From the NCBI GenBank assembly GCA_031426355.1, contig JANPLD010000068.1, forward strand, positions 62,001-126,000: 64,000 bases of DNA, given 5' to 3'. A model generated the notes under the pieces. The model was not told the DNA's origin and did not search any database. It saw only the letters and a list, made by a program, of their open reading frames with translations. The translations under genes and the position numbers were made by a program. The stretch comes from JANPLD01 sp031426355 (lineage in GTDB: Bacteria; Pseudomonadota; Alphaproteobacteria; Rickettsiales; UBA8987). Shown here one piece after another: positions 52,063 to 60,531 of the stretch; within the stretch, counting starts at the first letter, position 1, and every line of letters starts with the position of its first letter.

Positions 52063-52890
52063 CTATACTTTTAATATCCTGTCTGTTCCCGGGATATGAG
52101 GTTCCCCACGAAAATTAATTATGTTGTCGAATTTGGAGATACAGGTTTGTGAATTTTTATCGCAGCCTACAGAGACCTGATATTCATCACCTGTTTCAAT
52201 ATCTTTTATAAGAGAAGTAAGAAGTTTGAATTTGCCTTCTGTGAAATTTGCGATCTCTCTTATAGAACCAGAGTTCGCGCCGCTTAAGAATGTAATCACC
52301 CCTTTTGAGAAATAATTTTTCTCTTCAGTTCGCGCGGTATCAATGAATTCCATTTTATTTATTGTGAATGTAACTGCTCCTGAGAATGTATGGTCAGCAA
52401 TATTTATTCCGCATTTGCTATCGCCAAATTTTGCTCTGCAATTAGGTGAGAAATTCTGTGATATTCTGTTTTTAAGTAATGAAGAATATCCTGATATCTC
52501 AATAAATAATTTATCGTCATCATATCTTATTTTTGAAATAAAACCTTTTTTGAGAATTAATTTCCCATCTTCAGGAGATTCATAATTCAGTAAAAATATT
52601 TCTATATCGGCAGAATCTAATTTACTTGATTCAACTTCAGTTTTTGAGATGATATCATCTTCAATAACACTTAAGATACTTTCTTTTTTATTAACTGAAA
52701 ACCCTGAATAATCAGCAAAGATATCAGATGACAGATAAGGTTTATAAATATTGCCGTCATATTGGAATTCCTTATCGAAACTGGTTAAGGCGATCACTGA
52801 TCCATCCTTACAGGTAATAAGAATGAATTTTGCTAAGGTTGTTACTTCTTTTGCAAGATGCCCTTTTAAATTTTCGGAAATGTTTTTCAT
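52063..52890 (-). CDS. GTA g13 homologue (DUF2163 / baseplate hub-like)
   Basis: A 275-residue protein. The family marker is the Cys-containing stretch FSPNCRAKFGDSKCGINIAD in the middle, with further conserved Cys near the C-terminus in VGCDKNSQTCISKF and the ending FRGEPHIPGTDRIL. In RcGTA gp13 is a tail hub component joining the distal tail to the tip. Its start overlaps the original g12 stop by the ATGA arrangement. The frame is intact. Confidence 0.87.
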   Translation of the reverse strand: MKNISENLKGHLAKEVTTLAKFILITCKDGSVIALTSFDKEFQYDGNIYKPYLSSDIFADYSGFSVNKKESILSVIEDDIISKTEVESSKLDSADIEIFLLNYESPEDGKLILKKGFISKIRYDDDKLFIEISGYSSLLKNRISQNFSPNCRAKFGDSKCGINIADHTFSGAVTFTINKMEFIDTARTEEKNYFSKGVITFLSGANSGSIREIANFTEGKFKLLTSLIKDIETGDEYQVSVGCDKNSQTCISKFDNIINFRGEPHIPGTDRILKV

Positions 52891-53489
52891 ATTTTTACCT
52901 CTATCAATTCAATTTTTGACATTGAAGCTTTGGAGAAATTTTCTGTTGAGTATGAAAGGATATCTGAGTTGAAACGCGCCGGAACATCGAATTCGAAATC
53001 TGCTTTTACCACCACAGAATTTGCAGGAGGACTTGAAAAAGTAATAACTCCATTATTATTCCCGAGGGAAAATCCCGAAGCCTGCTTAATATTATCAAGA
53101 TAGACCTATATGCTCTGCGGCACCGGTTTCGTAATTTTTCTCTCAATCTCATAAATCTCATCTCCGTATTTTTTAATAAGCTGGAATTGTGTTTTTAAAT
53201 TATTGCCTGTTCCGAGTATTTGGCCTTTCGCCTGAAAATCTGCCCAGTCTTTGAAGCGGAAGCCATAGGCCATACCCCGGCGTGCGATAAAGAAATCGCG
53301 GATCTTTTCTGCCTGAGCGGTAGAAATATTTTTGAAATCGATCTCATATTTCGCGCGAGGGATTGAATTATTTATATTCCGCTTCTCGTGGCCGCTCGTC
53401 ATTAAATTAACGGAAGTTGAGAATTCCTGACCACCTTGCGCTTTAAAAGAAATATCTGCGGGGAACCTTGCTTCGTGAAAATCTGTCAT
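52887..53489 (-). pseudogene. GTA g12 homologue (DUF2460 distal tail protein) with in-frame amber codon
   Basis: The first 127 codons, starting MTDFHEARFPADISFKAQGG, match the DUF2460/GTA gp12 N-terminus, with AKYEIDFKNI and IARRGMAYGFRFKDWADF. The frame then meets TAG at 53106-53108 just after KPVPQSI. The same frame continues with VYLDN, GVITFSSPP and FEFDVPARFNSDI, the conserved family C-terminus, to a TGA at 52887-52889 overlapping the g13 start. A single nonsense change therefore removes the last third (about 72 codons). Read-through or suppression is possible but unsupported. Confidence 0.85.
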
Positions 53490-53499
53490 TGGGAATCTC

Positions 53500-54053
53500 C
53501 TATAAAATTATTCTGCGATAGAGATTATAAACTTCCTTTGATGCCGGATTTATATCGGCCTTGCCCCTATTCTCAAAACGATAGGCTATCTGGTAAAAAG
53601 CGCCGTTTTGATGATCTGTGGAACATTATCTGCTTCCTCACCATATCCGGCAAAGTAATCTATGTAGATAAACTTTGCAGAAGGAAGAACATCAAAAAAG
53701 AGGAAATATTTTGCCGGAGAAAGATAATAATTCGAAGCAGAAAATGCTGTTTCATCACCATTTTTATCTATCAATTTTACCGAGTCGATAGAACTTACCG
53801 GACCCATCGGCAAATCAACTTCCATTTCAGTTGAACTGCAATATGCAAGGCGCCATTTCTGTGTGATGAGAGAAGCCTTCATATATTTTTCAGCTTCGAT
53901 ACGAGCTGATTTTATAAGATCCTCAATAGTACTATTTTCTGCATCGCCGCTGATGCGTAAGAATTCCTTTACTTCATCTGCTGTTACCGGTTCAATTTCC
54001 GGTTCAGTTAATTTTATCAATTCCGGTTTCCTGCTTTTAAAAATTCCGAACAT
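53500..54053 (-). pseudogene. GTA g6 homologue (head-tail connector) with C-terminal frameshift
   Basis: A head-tail connector-like protein: PVTADEVKEFLRISGDAE, then KASLITQKWRLAYCS, LPMGPVSSIDSVKLIDKNGD and FIYIDYFAGYGEEADNVPQIIKTAL. The reading frame then ends at TAG 53586-53588. Shifting by -1 at a T5 run (A5 at 53595-53599) restores YQIAYRFENRGKADINPASK and a further short tail, ending at TAG 53500-53502, which gives about 184 residues, the normal length. The g12 start follows only 10 bases later, so homologues of g7-g11 are missing between them. Confidence 0.8.
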
Positions 54054-54096
54054 GATGCTCCTTTATTTGTATGTTTAAAATCCTTCTATTTTTAAG

Positions 54097-54126
54097 ATTA
54101 TGTGCGAAAAAATATGTGCGGAAGGG
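54097..54126 (-). promoter_or_regulatory. GTA promoter-like element upstream of g6
   Basis: On the minus strand CCCTTCCG (54126-54119), 16 bases, then CATAAT (54102-54097) followed by CTT. It lies 43 bases before the g6 start. Two other copies with the same spacing precede g4 and g3. The CATAAT hexamer fits a -10 box, while the CCTTCC hexamer occupies the -35 position at 17-base spacing but is not TTGACA-like, so an activator or special sigma factor is inferred. Confidence 0.6.
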
Positions 54127-54132
54127 TGAAAA

Positions 54133-54169
54133 TTCATGTGCCACACCATGAATAAGCATGGCACATGAA
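54133..54169 (-). terminator. Hairpin after the GTA capsid gene
   Basis: TTCATGTGCCA (54133-54143) and TGGCACATGAA (54159-54169) form a perfect 11-bp stem with a 15-base loop. On the minus strand it is followed by TTTT. It lies between g5 and the g6 promoter-like element, so it probably ends the g4-g5 transcript. Confidence 0.5.
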
Positions 54170-54177
54170 GTAAAAAA

Positions 54178-55380
54178 CTAACTAGCTGCCAGTTTTAATA
54201 ATTTGATCGCTTCAAAATTAACCACACCACCACCTACACGTTTAGTCGTGTAGAATTTCACGAATGGTTTTTCAGTGTATGGATCGCGGAGGATGCGGAT
54301 ACCTGTCCTATCAACGATCTGATATGCACGTTTAAAATCTGCAACGGCAACTGAAAGTGAGTTGGTTGCGGGAACCGGCATATCGGAAGCCTTAACCACT
54401 GGAACGCCGAGTAATGTATCAGGCGTTCCTGCTGTTAGGCCGGGCTGCCAGAGATATTGATTCGTAGTTGCTTCTTTCAGTAAACGAACTGCCTGAACTG
54501 TTGCTCTGTTCATCATGAAGGCGTTATTTGCATATTCATCTTTTAAAGCATAATAGAGTTTGATGAGTGAATCGGAAGTTACCGCGCCTGCTGAAAGTGA
54601 GCTGATCTGTTCAATCTGCCCGGCACCGGTTCCTGCGGTATAGGCAAGTATACCTTTTGGTTTGCCCGAACCATTACCTGAAACAAAGGCAGTGTTTTCT
54701 TTGCGTGAGAAAACTTCCACCAGTTTTTCAGTAAGCCAGCTTTCAATATCAATTGACGAATCATCAATTAATTTTTGCGTTGCCTTAGGCTGTGCCACAA
54801 GCTCATATGCAGTGATAGAAAGCTTGCCGATCTGCGGTGTATCGGAATCAGAAACGGCAGCGGATTCTGAAGATGCCCAGTCTGCTCCAGCTTCGTCGCT
54901 ATCTTCTATTATTTCGAAAACGTCAGATGAAAGTTGCGTAACATTTGCAACCTGCCTCATTGGTGAGCTTTCATAGATGATGCGTGCAAGCTGCGCGCTC
55001 ATTTGCGGTGTAACCAGATATCCGCCGTCTGCATCAGTGCCAACTGAAAGGGCTTTCTTCTCGAGGAAAGAAAGATCACCTTCAACGCCTTTACGAACGT
55101 AATTGATGAAAGCTGCTTTATGTTCGCCTGCAATATTTGATGAAACATCGCTTTTATATTCACCACCAAGTGAGGGGCGGTTCAGAACTGTCTCAACACC
55201 GTCAAGACGGTTCTTGAATTCGTCTATTACATTATTTAATTTGTTAATATGATTTGTTGTTAAAGAATCCGCAGAGCCTTTTTTCTCTATCTCCTGCAGC
55301 CTCCTTTCATTAAGTTTTTTGAAATCATCCCATGCGGAGCCGAGTTCATCAACTTTTCTTGTTATTGTAGAAATACTCAT
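54178..55380 (-). CDS. GTA g5 homologue, HK97-type major capsid protein
   Basis: A 400-residue HK97-fold major capsid protein. The N-terminal ~100 residues are a coiled-coil scaffold-like region (ERRLQEIEKKG) that is removed by the g4 protease in relatives. The capsid domain has LSVGTDADGGYLVTPQMSAQ, SPMRQVANVTQLSSDVFEI, FVSGNGSGKPKGILAY, LLGVPVVKASDMP and RIVDRTGIRILRDPYT-type sequence. The frame is intact and the length normal. It is 8 bases downstream of g4, so the two are one transcription unit. Confidence 0.93.
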   Translation of the reverse strand: MSISTITRKVDELGSAWDDFKKLNERRLQEIEKKGSADSLTTNHINKLNNVIDEFKNRLDGVETVLNRPSLGGEYKSDVSSNIAGEHKAAFINYVRKGVEGDLSFLEKKALSVGTDADGGYLVTPQMSAQLARIIYESSPMRQVANVTQLSSDVFEIIEDSDEAGADWASSESAAVSDSDTPQIGKLSITAYELVAQPKATQKLIDDSSIDIESWLTEKLVEVFSRKENTAFVSGNGSGKPKGILAYTAGTGAGQIEQISSLSAGAVTSDSLIKLYYALKDEYANNAFMMNRATVQAVRLLKEATTNQYLWQPGLTAGTPDTLLGVPVVKASDMPVPATNSLSVAVADFKRAYQIVDRTGIRILRDPYTEKPFVKFYTTKRVGGGVVNFEAIKLLKLAAS

Positions 55381-55388
55381 AATTTTCC

Positions 55389-55898
55389 TTATTTTAAAAT
55401 GTTAATTGTCTTGTCCAGTAAGGAGAGAAGCTCTGCTTCAGGCTCATCTGATTTTACACTGAGGATCTTTGCGGAATCATTGGCCGGGAAAGTGACCAGA
55501 CTTATTTCGAATAATTCTGCTTTTTTGATTACGCGAACTTCGGTTTCATCATCAATTTCAAAATCAGTGACCCTGAAACCAATGCTTAAGCCTTTCAGCG
55601 CACCGCTTTTGAGGAGTGCGTAAGCTTCGCGAGCGCGTTCGATCTCAAGTAGAAGCTGGCCTTCAACGTACAGTCCGTTGTCATCTTCTTCTATGTGAGT
55701 AAAAATCCCGATCGGTTCATCTGCGCGGTGTTGCCAGAGTAATTTTATTTCCCCGGCATTTTTGGTCAGATCTGAAAAAGCACCTTCCAGAATTATATCA
55801 TCGTGATTATCTATAACGCCGAATACGCTGGCGTAACCTGAGAAAAAACCCTTTTTATTAAGAGATTTTATCTCAAGGGAATAATTATAATTTTGCAT
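55389..55898 (-). CDS. GTA g4 homologue, prohead (capsid maturation) protease
   Basis: A 169-residue HK97 family protease. Conserved segments are GYASVFGVIDNHDDIILEGAF, IKLLWQHRADEPIGIFTHI with the catalytic histidine, and GALKGLSIGFRVTDFEI, where the serine-containing stretch supplies the nucleophile, then LFEISLVTFPANDSAKI. It trims the capsid protein during head maturation. It is the first gene of the minus-strand GTA block and reads away from recA. No Shine-Dalgarno sequence is evident before the ATG. Confidence 0.9.
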   Translation of the reverse strand: MQNYNYSLEIKSLNKKGFFSGYASVFGVIDNHDDIILEGAFSDLTKNAGEIKLLWQHRADEPIGIFTHIEEDDNGLYVEGQLLLEIERAREAYALLKSGALKGLSIGFRVTDFEIDDETEVRVIKKAELFEISLVTFPANDSAKILSVKSDEPEAELLSLLDKTINILK

Positions 55899-55939
55899 AA
55901 GATAATTTATTAATGATTAAATCTAAAGTAAGACAATGC

Positions 55940-56032
55940 TTCACCTTACATTCTTAAGGTTATGGATGAAAAATAGAGTGCGGAAGGGAGCTGAATAAGA
56001 TTTTGATTAAAATCTTTATTGTAAGAGGTGAA
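55940..56032. promoter_or_regulatory. Inverted repeats in the divergent g4/recA region
   Basis: Two symmetries lie in this 199-base divergent gap. TTCACCTTACA (55940-55950) is complementary, with a two-base bulge, to TGTAAGAGGTGAA (56020-56032). Between them AAGATTTT and AAAATCTT (55997-56004 and 56009-56016) are perfect complements around GATT. They could be binding sites controlling both transcripts or a structured leader; neither is a recognised consensus. Confidence 0.35.
55959..55988 (-). promoter_or_regulatory. GTA promoter-like element upstream of g4
   Basis: Minus strand: CCCTTCCG (55988-55981), 16 bases, CATAAC (55964-55959), then CTT. It starts the g4-g5 unit, 61 bases before the g4 ATG. 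Beyond the core motif it shares an additional TATTTTTC tract with the g3 copy and a longer similar flank with the g6 copy. Confidence 0.6.
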
Positions 56033-56068
56033 ATTATGCTCTATATTATGTTCTAGATTATGTTCTAG
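56033..56068. repeat. Three tandem 12-bp repeats upstream of recA
   Basis: ATTATGCTCTAT, ATTATGTTCTAG and ATTATGTTCTAG follow each other at 56033-56044, 56045-56056 and 56057-56068; the last two are identical. They end 29 bases before the recA ATG, in the -35/-10 to leader zone. GTTC occurs twice at 12-base spacing. The alphaproteobacterial LexA site is GTTC-N7-GTTC, one base shorter, so this is not a perfect match. An SOS operator variant or another regulator site is plausible. Confidence 0.6.
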
Positions 56069-56097
56069 TTTTCAAAAAAATTAATGATGTAGGTTTT

Positions 56098-57117
56098 ATG
56101 GATAAAAAGAAAGCATTAGAAACAGCACTTAGCCAGATCGAAAAAGCATATGGCAAAGGCTCGATAATGAAGCTTGGTGACAAGGAACATGTAAGTGTTG
56201 AAGCTATTTCAACAGGTTCTCTTGGTTTAGATATGGCTTTAGGAATTGGCGGAATACCGCGTGGTAGGGTAATCGAGATATTTGGCCCGGAAAGTTCTGG
56301 TAAAACTACGCTTACACTTCACATTATTGCAGAAGCGCAGAAAAAAGGCGGAGCTTGTGCATTTATAGATGCTGAGCATGCACTTGATCCTGTTTATGCA
56401 GAAAAACTTGGTATTAAAATTGATGATCTTATTATTTCCCAACCGGATACTGGTGAACAAGCATTAGAGATAGTAGATACTTTAGTTCGCTCAGGTGCAG
56501 TTGATGTTGTAGTAATCGATTCCGTTGCGGCACTTGTACCAAAAGCTGAGATCGAAGGTGAAATGGGTGATGCACAAATGGGTGCTCAAGCAAGGCTAAT
56601 GAGTCAAGCGCTTCGTAAACTTACAGGCTCAATATCAAAAACAAACTGTACGGTTATTTTCATTAACCAAATCCGTCAGAAAATTGGCGTTATGTTTGGT
56701 AACCCTGAAACTACCACAGGTGGTAATGCCCTTAAATTCTATGCTTCTGTGCGTTTGGATATACGTAGGACTGGTGCTATCAAAGATAAAGACGTAAATA
56801 TCGGGAACTTGACAAGAGCAAAGGTTGTTAAGAACAAAGTTTCCCCTCCTTTCAAACAGGCTGATTTTGAAATAATCTACGGCGAAGGTATTTCCCGTAT
56901 CGGTGAGATAATTGATATGGGCGCAAATGCCAATATCATTGAAAAAGCTGGTTCATGGTTTGCTTATAATGGCACAAGGATAGGCCAAGGTAAGGAAAAT
57001 GCTAAGCAATATCTCAAAGATAATCCGAAAATAGCTAAGGAAATTGAAGAGAAGATAAGGGCGCAAGCTGCTTCACTTACCACTACCATAGCAAATTCGG
57101 AAGAGGATGCAGCTTAG
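56098..57117 (+). CDS. recA: Recombinase RecA
   Basis: A 339-residue protein. Walker A is EIFGPESSGKTTLTLH, the Walker B region is VVVIDSVAALVPKAEIEG and the L2 loop and core contain NQIRQKIGVMFGNPETTTGGN. It forms the strand-exchange filament, promotes LexA-type cleavage where present, and is needed in recipient cells for recombination of GTA-delivered DNA. It is divergent from GTA g4, and downstream is alaS, then GTA g3. The tandem repeats before it are the likely regulatory region. Confidence 0.98.
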   Translation: MDKKKALETALSQIEKAYGKGSIMKLGDKEHVSVEAISTGSLGLDMALGIGGIPRGRVIEIFGPESSGKTTLTLHIIAEAQKKGGACAFIDAEHALDPVYAEKLGIKIDDLIISQPDTGEQALEIVDTLVRSGAVDVVVIDSVAALVPKAEIEGEMGDAQMGAQARLMSQALRKLTGSISKTNCTVIFINQIRQKIGVMFGNPETTTGGNALKFYASVRLDIRRTGAIKDKDVNIGNLTRAKVVKNKVSPPFKQADFEIIYGEGISRIGEIIDMGANANIIEKAGSWFAYNGTRIGQGKENAKQYLKDNPKIAKEIEEKIRAQAASLTTTIANSEEDAA

Positions 57118-57186
57118 TTTGATTATTTGCCAACTATTTCTTTTTGTGTATAAAACATCTTACAAACTGAATGTTAGCAAGCAATA

Positions 57187-59835
57187 ATGCCGCCAAAAAC
57201 ACTTTCATCAATCCGCACTGCATTTCTGGATTTTTTCAAATCCAAGGGGCATTTTATTGCGCCTTCATCGCCGCTTATCCCGCATAGTGACCCGACTTTG
57301 ATGTTCACTAATGCAGGTATGGTGCAGTTTAAGAATGTATTTGCCGGGCGTGAGGAAATTAAAGATAAGCAAGGCAAAGTTACACATAGAGTTGCAACAT
57401 CACAAAAATGTGTTCGTGCCGGTGGAAAACATAATGACCTTGAGAATGTAGGTTATACTACGCGTCACCATACATTTTTTGAAATGCTAGGTAATTTTAG
57501 TTTTGGAGATTATTTTAAAGAAGATGCGATCTCTTATGCATGGGAATTCCTGACAAAAACATTGGCACTTCCTAAAGATAAATTATGTGTAACTGTTTAT
57601 CATACGGATGATGAGGCTTTTAATCTTTGGAAGAAAATCGCTAACTTACCTGATGAAAAAATAATACGCATAGCTTCTGATGATAATTTCTGGGCAATGG
57701 CTGATACCGGTCCGTGCGGGCCGTGCAGTGAGATATTCTTTGATCACGGCCCACAAGTTGCAGGCGGCCCGCCAGGTTCACCTGAACAGGATGGTGACAG
57801 GTTCGTTGAGATATGGAACCTTGTATTTATGCAATACGAGAAGTTAGAGAACGGTGAGCGTACAAACCTCCCAAAACCATGTATTGATACTGGTATGGGC
57901 TTGGAGAGATTGACTACGGTTCTGCAAGGTGTTCACGACAATTATCAAACGGATATTTTTGTAAGATTAATTGAAGCAAGTAAAAATATTTCAGGGCAGA
58001 ATAAGCCTGAATTTGATAATTCCCACAGGATAATCTCTGACCATTTACGTTCCACATGCTTCCTGATCGCCGATGGAGTACTGCCTTCAAATGAAGGTCG
58101 AGGATATGTTCTCCGCCGTATAATGCGACGCGCCATGAGGCACTGCCATCGCTTAAGCCCTAATAAAATTATGATGCACCGTTTAGTTCCAGCATTACTT
58201 GCTGAAATGAGCGAAGCGTATCCTGAGCTTGAACGCGCAAGAGCCTTAATTATACAAACGATTGAAAATGAGGAAGAAAGATTCAGGGAAACTTTGGGCA
58301 ATGGTTTAAAGGTCCTTGAAAATGAATCGAAGCATTTAAAGAATAAAACCCTTTCAGGCGAAATTGCTTTCAAACTTTATGATACTTATGGGTTTCCAAT
58401 AGATCTTACGCAGGATATCCTCAAAGAAAGAGGGATAAAAGTTGATGAAGCTGGTTTTAACGCAGCATTAGGAAAACAGAAAGAAAAAGCCCGGGCTAAT
58501 TGGACAGGAAGTGGTGAAGCTGCGACTGAAACATTATGGCTAGAACTTGCAAAGGAACTGGAGGAAACAGAATTCTTAGGATATACTAATACAAACTCAT
58601 CAGGTGATGTAATTGCCATTATTGCGAGTGGTGCAAAACAGAATAAATTATCAGAAGGTGAAGGCGCGATAATCACCAACCAGACACCTTTCTATGCGGA
58701 ATCTGGTGGTCAGGCTGGCGATAGGGGTTTCATCAAAAACGATAAAGGTGTTTTTGAAGTTCATGATACTAAAAAATTCAGCGGTTCATTATTTGTACAT
58801 TTCGGAAAAATGATTTCCGGTGAAATCAAAATGCATGACATTGCCAAACTTGAAGTTAATGAGAATCGCAGGGCAAGGGTACGCAAGAACCATTCTGCTA
58901 CCCATATACTTCATGCGGTGTTGAGGAAAAACCTTGGCGACCATGTAACACAAAAAGGCTCACTGGTTGAGGAAGATTATCTACGTTTTGATTTTTCAAA
59001 CCCTAAAGCTGTTACTGATGAAGAGATCAGAAAGATAGAATTTGAAGTTAACAAAATAATTTCTCAAAATACTTTGGTGAATACCAAGATCATGAATATT
59101 GACCAGGCCTTAGAATCAGGAGCTATGGCATTATTCGGCGAGAAATATTCTGATGAGGTTCGCGTACTTTCTATGGGTGATAGTTACTCAGTAGAGCTTT
59201 GCGGCGGAATACATGTTGAACGCACCGGAGATATCGGAACCTTCCGTATCACTAAGGAGTCCGGCGTTGCATCAGGTGTCAGAAGGATAGAAGCTGTAAC
59301 CGACCAGAAAGCATTGGAATTTGTTTTCAGCAAGGAAGATAAATTAAACAATATAATGGAGATAACCAAATCTTCAGAAAATGATGTTGTTGAGAAATTG
59401 GAAAAGCTTCTTCTTGAGAGAAAAGAGCTGGAAAAGCAGGTTTCTGAACTTAAGAAGAAAGCTGCTCTTGGCGGAAATTCAGGCTCTAGTAATAATAATG
59501 AAGAAGTGGAAGTAATAAATGGAACGAAGTTCCTTGCTAAAAAACTTGATGGCGTTGATGCGAAAGACCTGCGCGGTATTGTTGACGAAATAAAAACCAA
59601 ACACACTTCATGTGTAGTATTTTTGGTTGCGGAGAATAAAGGCAAGGTTTCAGTTCTGGCGGGTGTTACCAATGACCTTACAAATAAAATATCTGCCGTT
59701 GATATAGTTAAGAAATCCGTTGAGATAATGGGCGGCAAAGGCGGTGGCGGGCGCCCGGATTTTGCCCAAGGCGGCGCTCCTGATAGCAATAATTACGAGA
59801 AAGCTATTGTAGAGATTAAAAAACTAATTATATAA
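57187..59835 (+). CDS. alaS: Alanyl-tRNA synthetase
   Basis: An 882-residue class II synthetase. Catalytic core: SSPLIPHSDPTLMFTNAGM, GKHNDLENVGYTTRHHTFF and ISDHLRSTCFLIADGVLPSN. The editing domain has RKNHSATHILHAVLR and the cysteine-containing YSVELCGGIHVERTGDIG, whose His and Cys residues bind zinc. The C-terminal domain ends in GGKGGGGRPDFAQGG, the conserved glycine-rich end. The length is normal. Its 3' end overlaps the convergent ORFan by 8 bases. It follows recA, a common alphaproteobacterial neighbour. Confidence 0.97.
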   Translation: MPPKTLSSIRTAFLDFFKSKGHFIAPSSPLIPHSDPTLMFTNAGMVQFKNVFAGREEIKDKQGKVTHRVATSQKCVRAGGKHNDLENVGYTTRHHTFFEMLGNFSFGDYFKEDAISYAWEFLTKTLALPKDKLCVTVYHTDDEAFNLWKKIANLPDEKIIRIASDDNFWAMADTGPCGPCSEIFFDHGPQVAGGPPGSPEQDGDRFVEIWNLVFMQYEKLENGERTNLPKPCIDTGMGLERLTTVLQGVHDNYQTDIFVRLIEASKNISGQNKPEFDNSHRIISDHLRSTCFLIADGVLPSNEGRGYVLRRIMRRAMRHCHRLSPNKIMMHRLVPALLAEMSEAYPELERARALIIQTIENEEERFRETLGNGLKVLENESKHLKNKTLSGEIAFKLYDTYGFPIDLTQDILKERGIKVDEAGFNAALGKQKEKARANWTGSGEAATETLWLELAKELEETEFLGYTNTNSSGDVIAIIASGAKQNKLSEGEGAIITNQTPFYAESGGQAGDRGFIKNDKGVFEVHDTKKFSGSLFVHFGKMISGEIKMHDIAKLEVNENRRARVRKNHSATHILHAVLRKNLGDHVTQKGSLVEEDYLRFDFSNPKAVTDEEIRKIEFEVNKIISQNTLVNTKIMNIDQALESGAMALFGEKYSDEVRVLSMGDSYSVELCGGIHVERTGDIGTFRITKESGVASGVRRIEAVTDQKALEFVFSKEDKLNNIMEITKSSENDVVEKLEKLLLERKELEKQVSELKKKAALGGNSGSSNNNEEVEVINGTKFLAKKLDGVDAKDLRGIVDEIKTKHTSCVVFLVAENKGKVSVLAGVTNDLTNKISAVDIVKKSVEIMGGKGGGGRPDFAQGGAPDSNNYEKAIVEIKKLII

Positions 59836-60331
59836 GCCTACTTTTTTCAGGAGAATCTGTTTTTAATGGTAGATTCTTTTCCATATCAGGATTTAATATC
59901 TTTAATGCTAATGTTCTAGCTTCCTGATTTAATTCAATATCTGTGCTGTTATTTTGCCAAGGCATATCCGGATCAAAATTATTATTTTGTGATATATTCT
60001 GAATAAATTTCCTATAGTTTTTTGGAGCTAAAATTTTTCCTTCCGATTCTTTTTCATTTTTACATGTAACAACTACATTAGTTTGTTCTAAAAATTTATT
60101 TAACTCACGTATTGTATCTTCTTTAGTATGAAGCTTATTTTTAGAATCTAAATATTTTCCATTATTTGTTTTATTATAAGATAATGAAATACCGTTCTCA
60201 TTTGTAATAGTAAAACCGGTAAAATCTTTTCCTTCCTGATTTCTATCATTTTCATCAAATAAAACCGTTACTTTCGGTTTACCAGAATGTTGCTGCTGTT
60301 GCTGAATTCCTGTTTGAGCTAAAAATATCAT
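59828..60331 (-). CDS. Protein of unknown function (167 aa)
   Basis: A 167-residue soluble protein. It starts with a short hydrophobic part (MIFLAQTG), then a glutamine run, then a charged Lys/Asn/Glu-rich body with KNYRKFIQNISQNNNF and ALKILNPDMEKNLP near the end. No signal peptide, membrane helix or family motif is recognised. It lies between alaS and the GTA portal gene. Composition resembles other AT-rich accessory genes of the window; whether it is linked to the GTA genes is unknown. Confidence 0.55.
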   Translation of the reverse strand: MIFLAQTGIQQQQQHSGKPKVTVLFDENDRNQEGKDFTGFTITNENGISLSYNKTNNGKYLDSKNKLHTKEDTIRELNKFLEQTNVVVTCKNEKESEGKILAPKNYRKFIQNISQNNNFDPDMPWQNNSTDIELNQEARTLALKILNPDMEKNLPLKTDSPEKSRLI

Positions 60332-60467
60332 ATTTCCTCTATTAGATTACAAAGCTATAATAGCACTAAATTGTTAATAAAACGTTAATTAGGGTATTAT
60401 TTAACCATCTGAAAACAATAGCAATTTTTTATCACGTCATTACAGATTTGATTTTCTACCTCATAAT

Positions 60468-60497
60468 CCCTTCCGGGCGTTATTTTTCATAAATATC
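60468..60497 (+). promoter_or_regulatory. GTA promoter-like element upstream of g3
   Basis: Plus strand: CCCTTCCG (60468-60475), 16 bases, AATATC (60492-60497), then TT. It lies 35 bases before the portal ATG. Like the g4 copy it contains TATTTTTCAT at the same distance after CCCTTCCG. The hexamer AATATC is a weaker -10 match than in the other two copies, but the spacing is identical. Confidence 0.55.
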
Positions 60498-60531
60498 TTG
60501 GTTAGTAGGTGATTCAACTAACAGGGCTAAT

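Noticed and set aside
56050..56065. GTTC repeats before recA as a LexA (SOS) box
   Set aside because: The alphaproteobacterial consensus is GTTC-N7-GTTC; here the spacing is N8, set by the 12-bp tandem repeat. I keep it only as a possible variant, not as a called SOS box.
59184..59789. 201-codon frame antisense to alaS
   Set aside because: It is fully inside the strongly conserved alaS coding region on the other strand and its Ser/Phe-rich translation has no family features.
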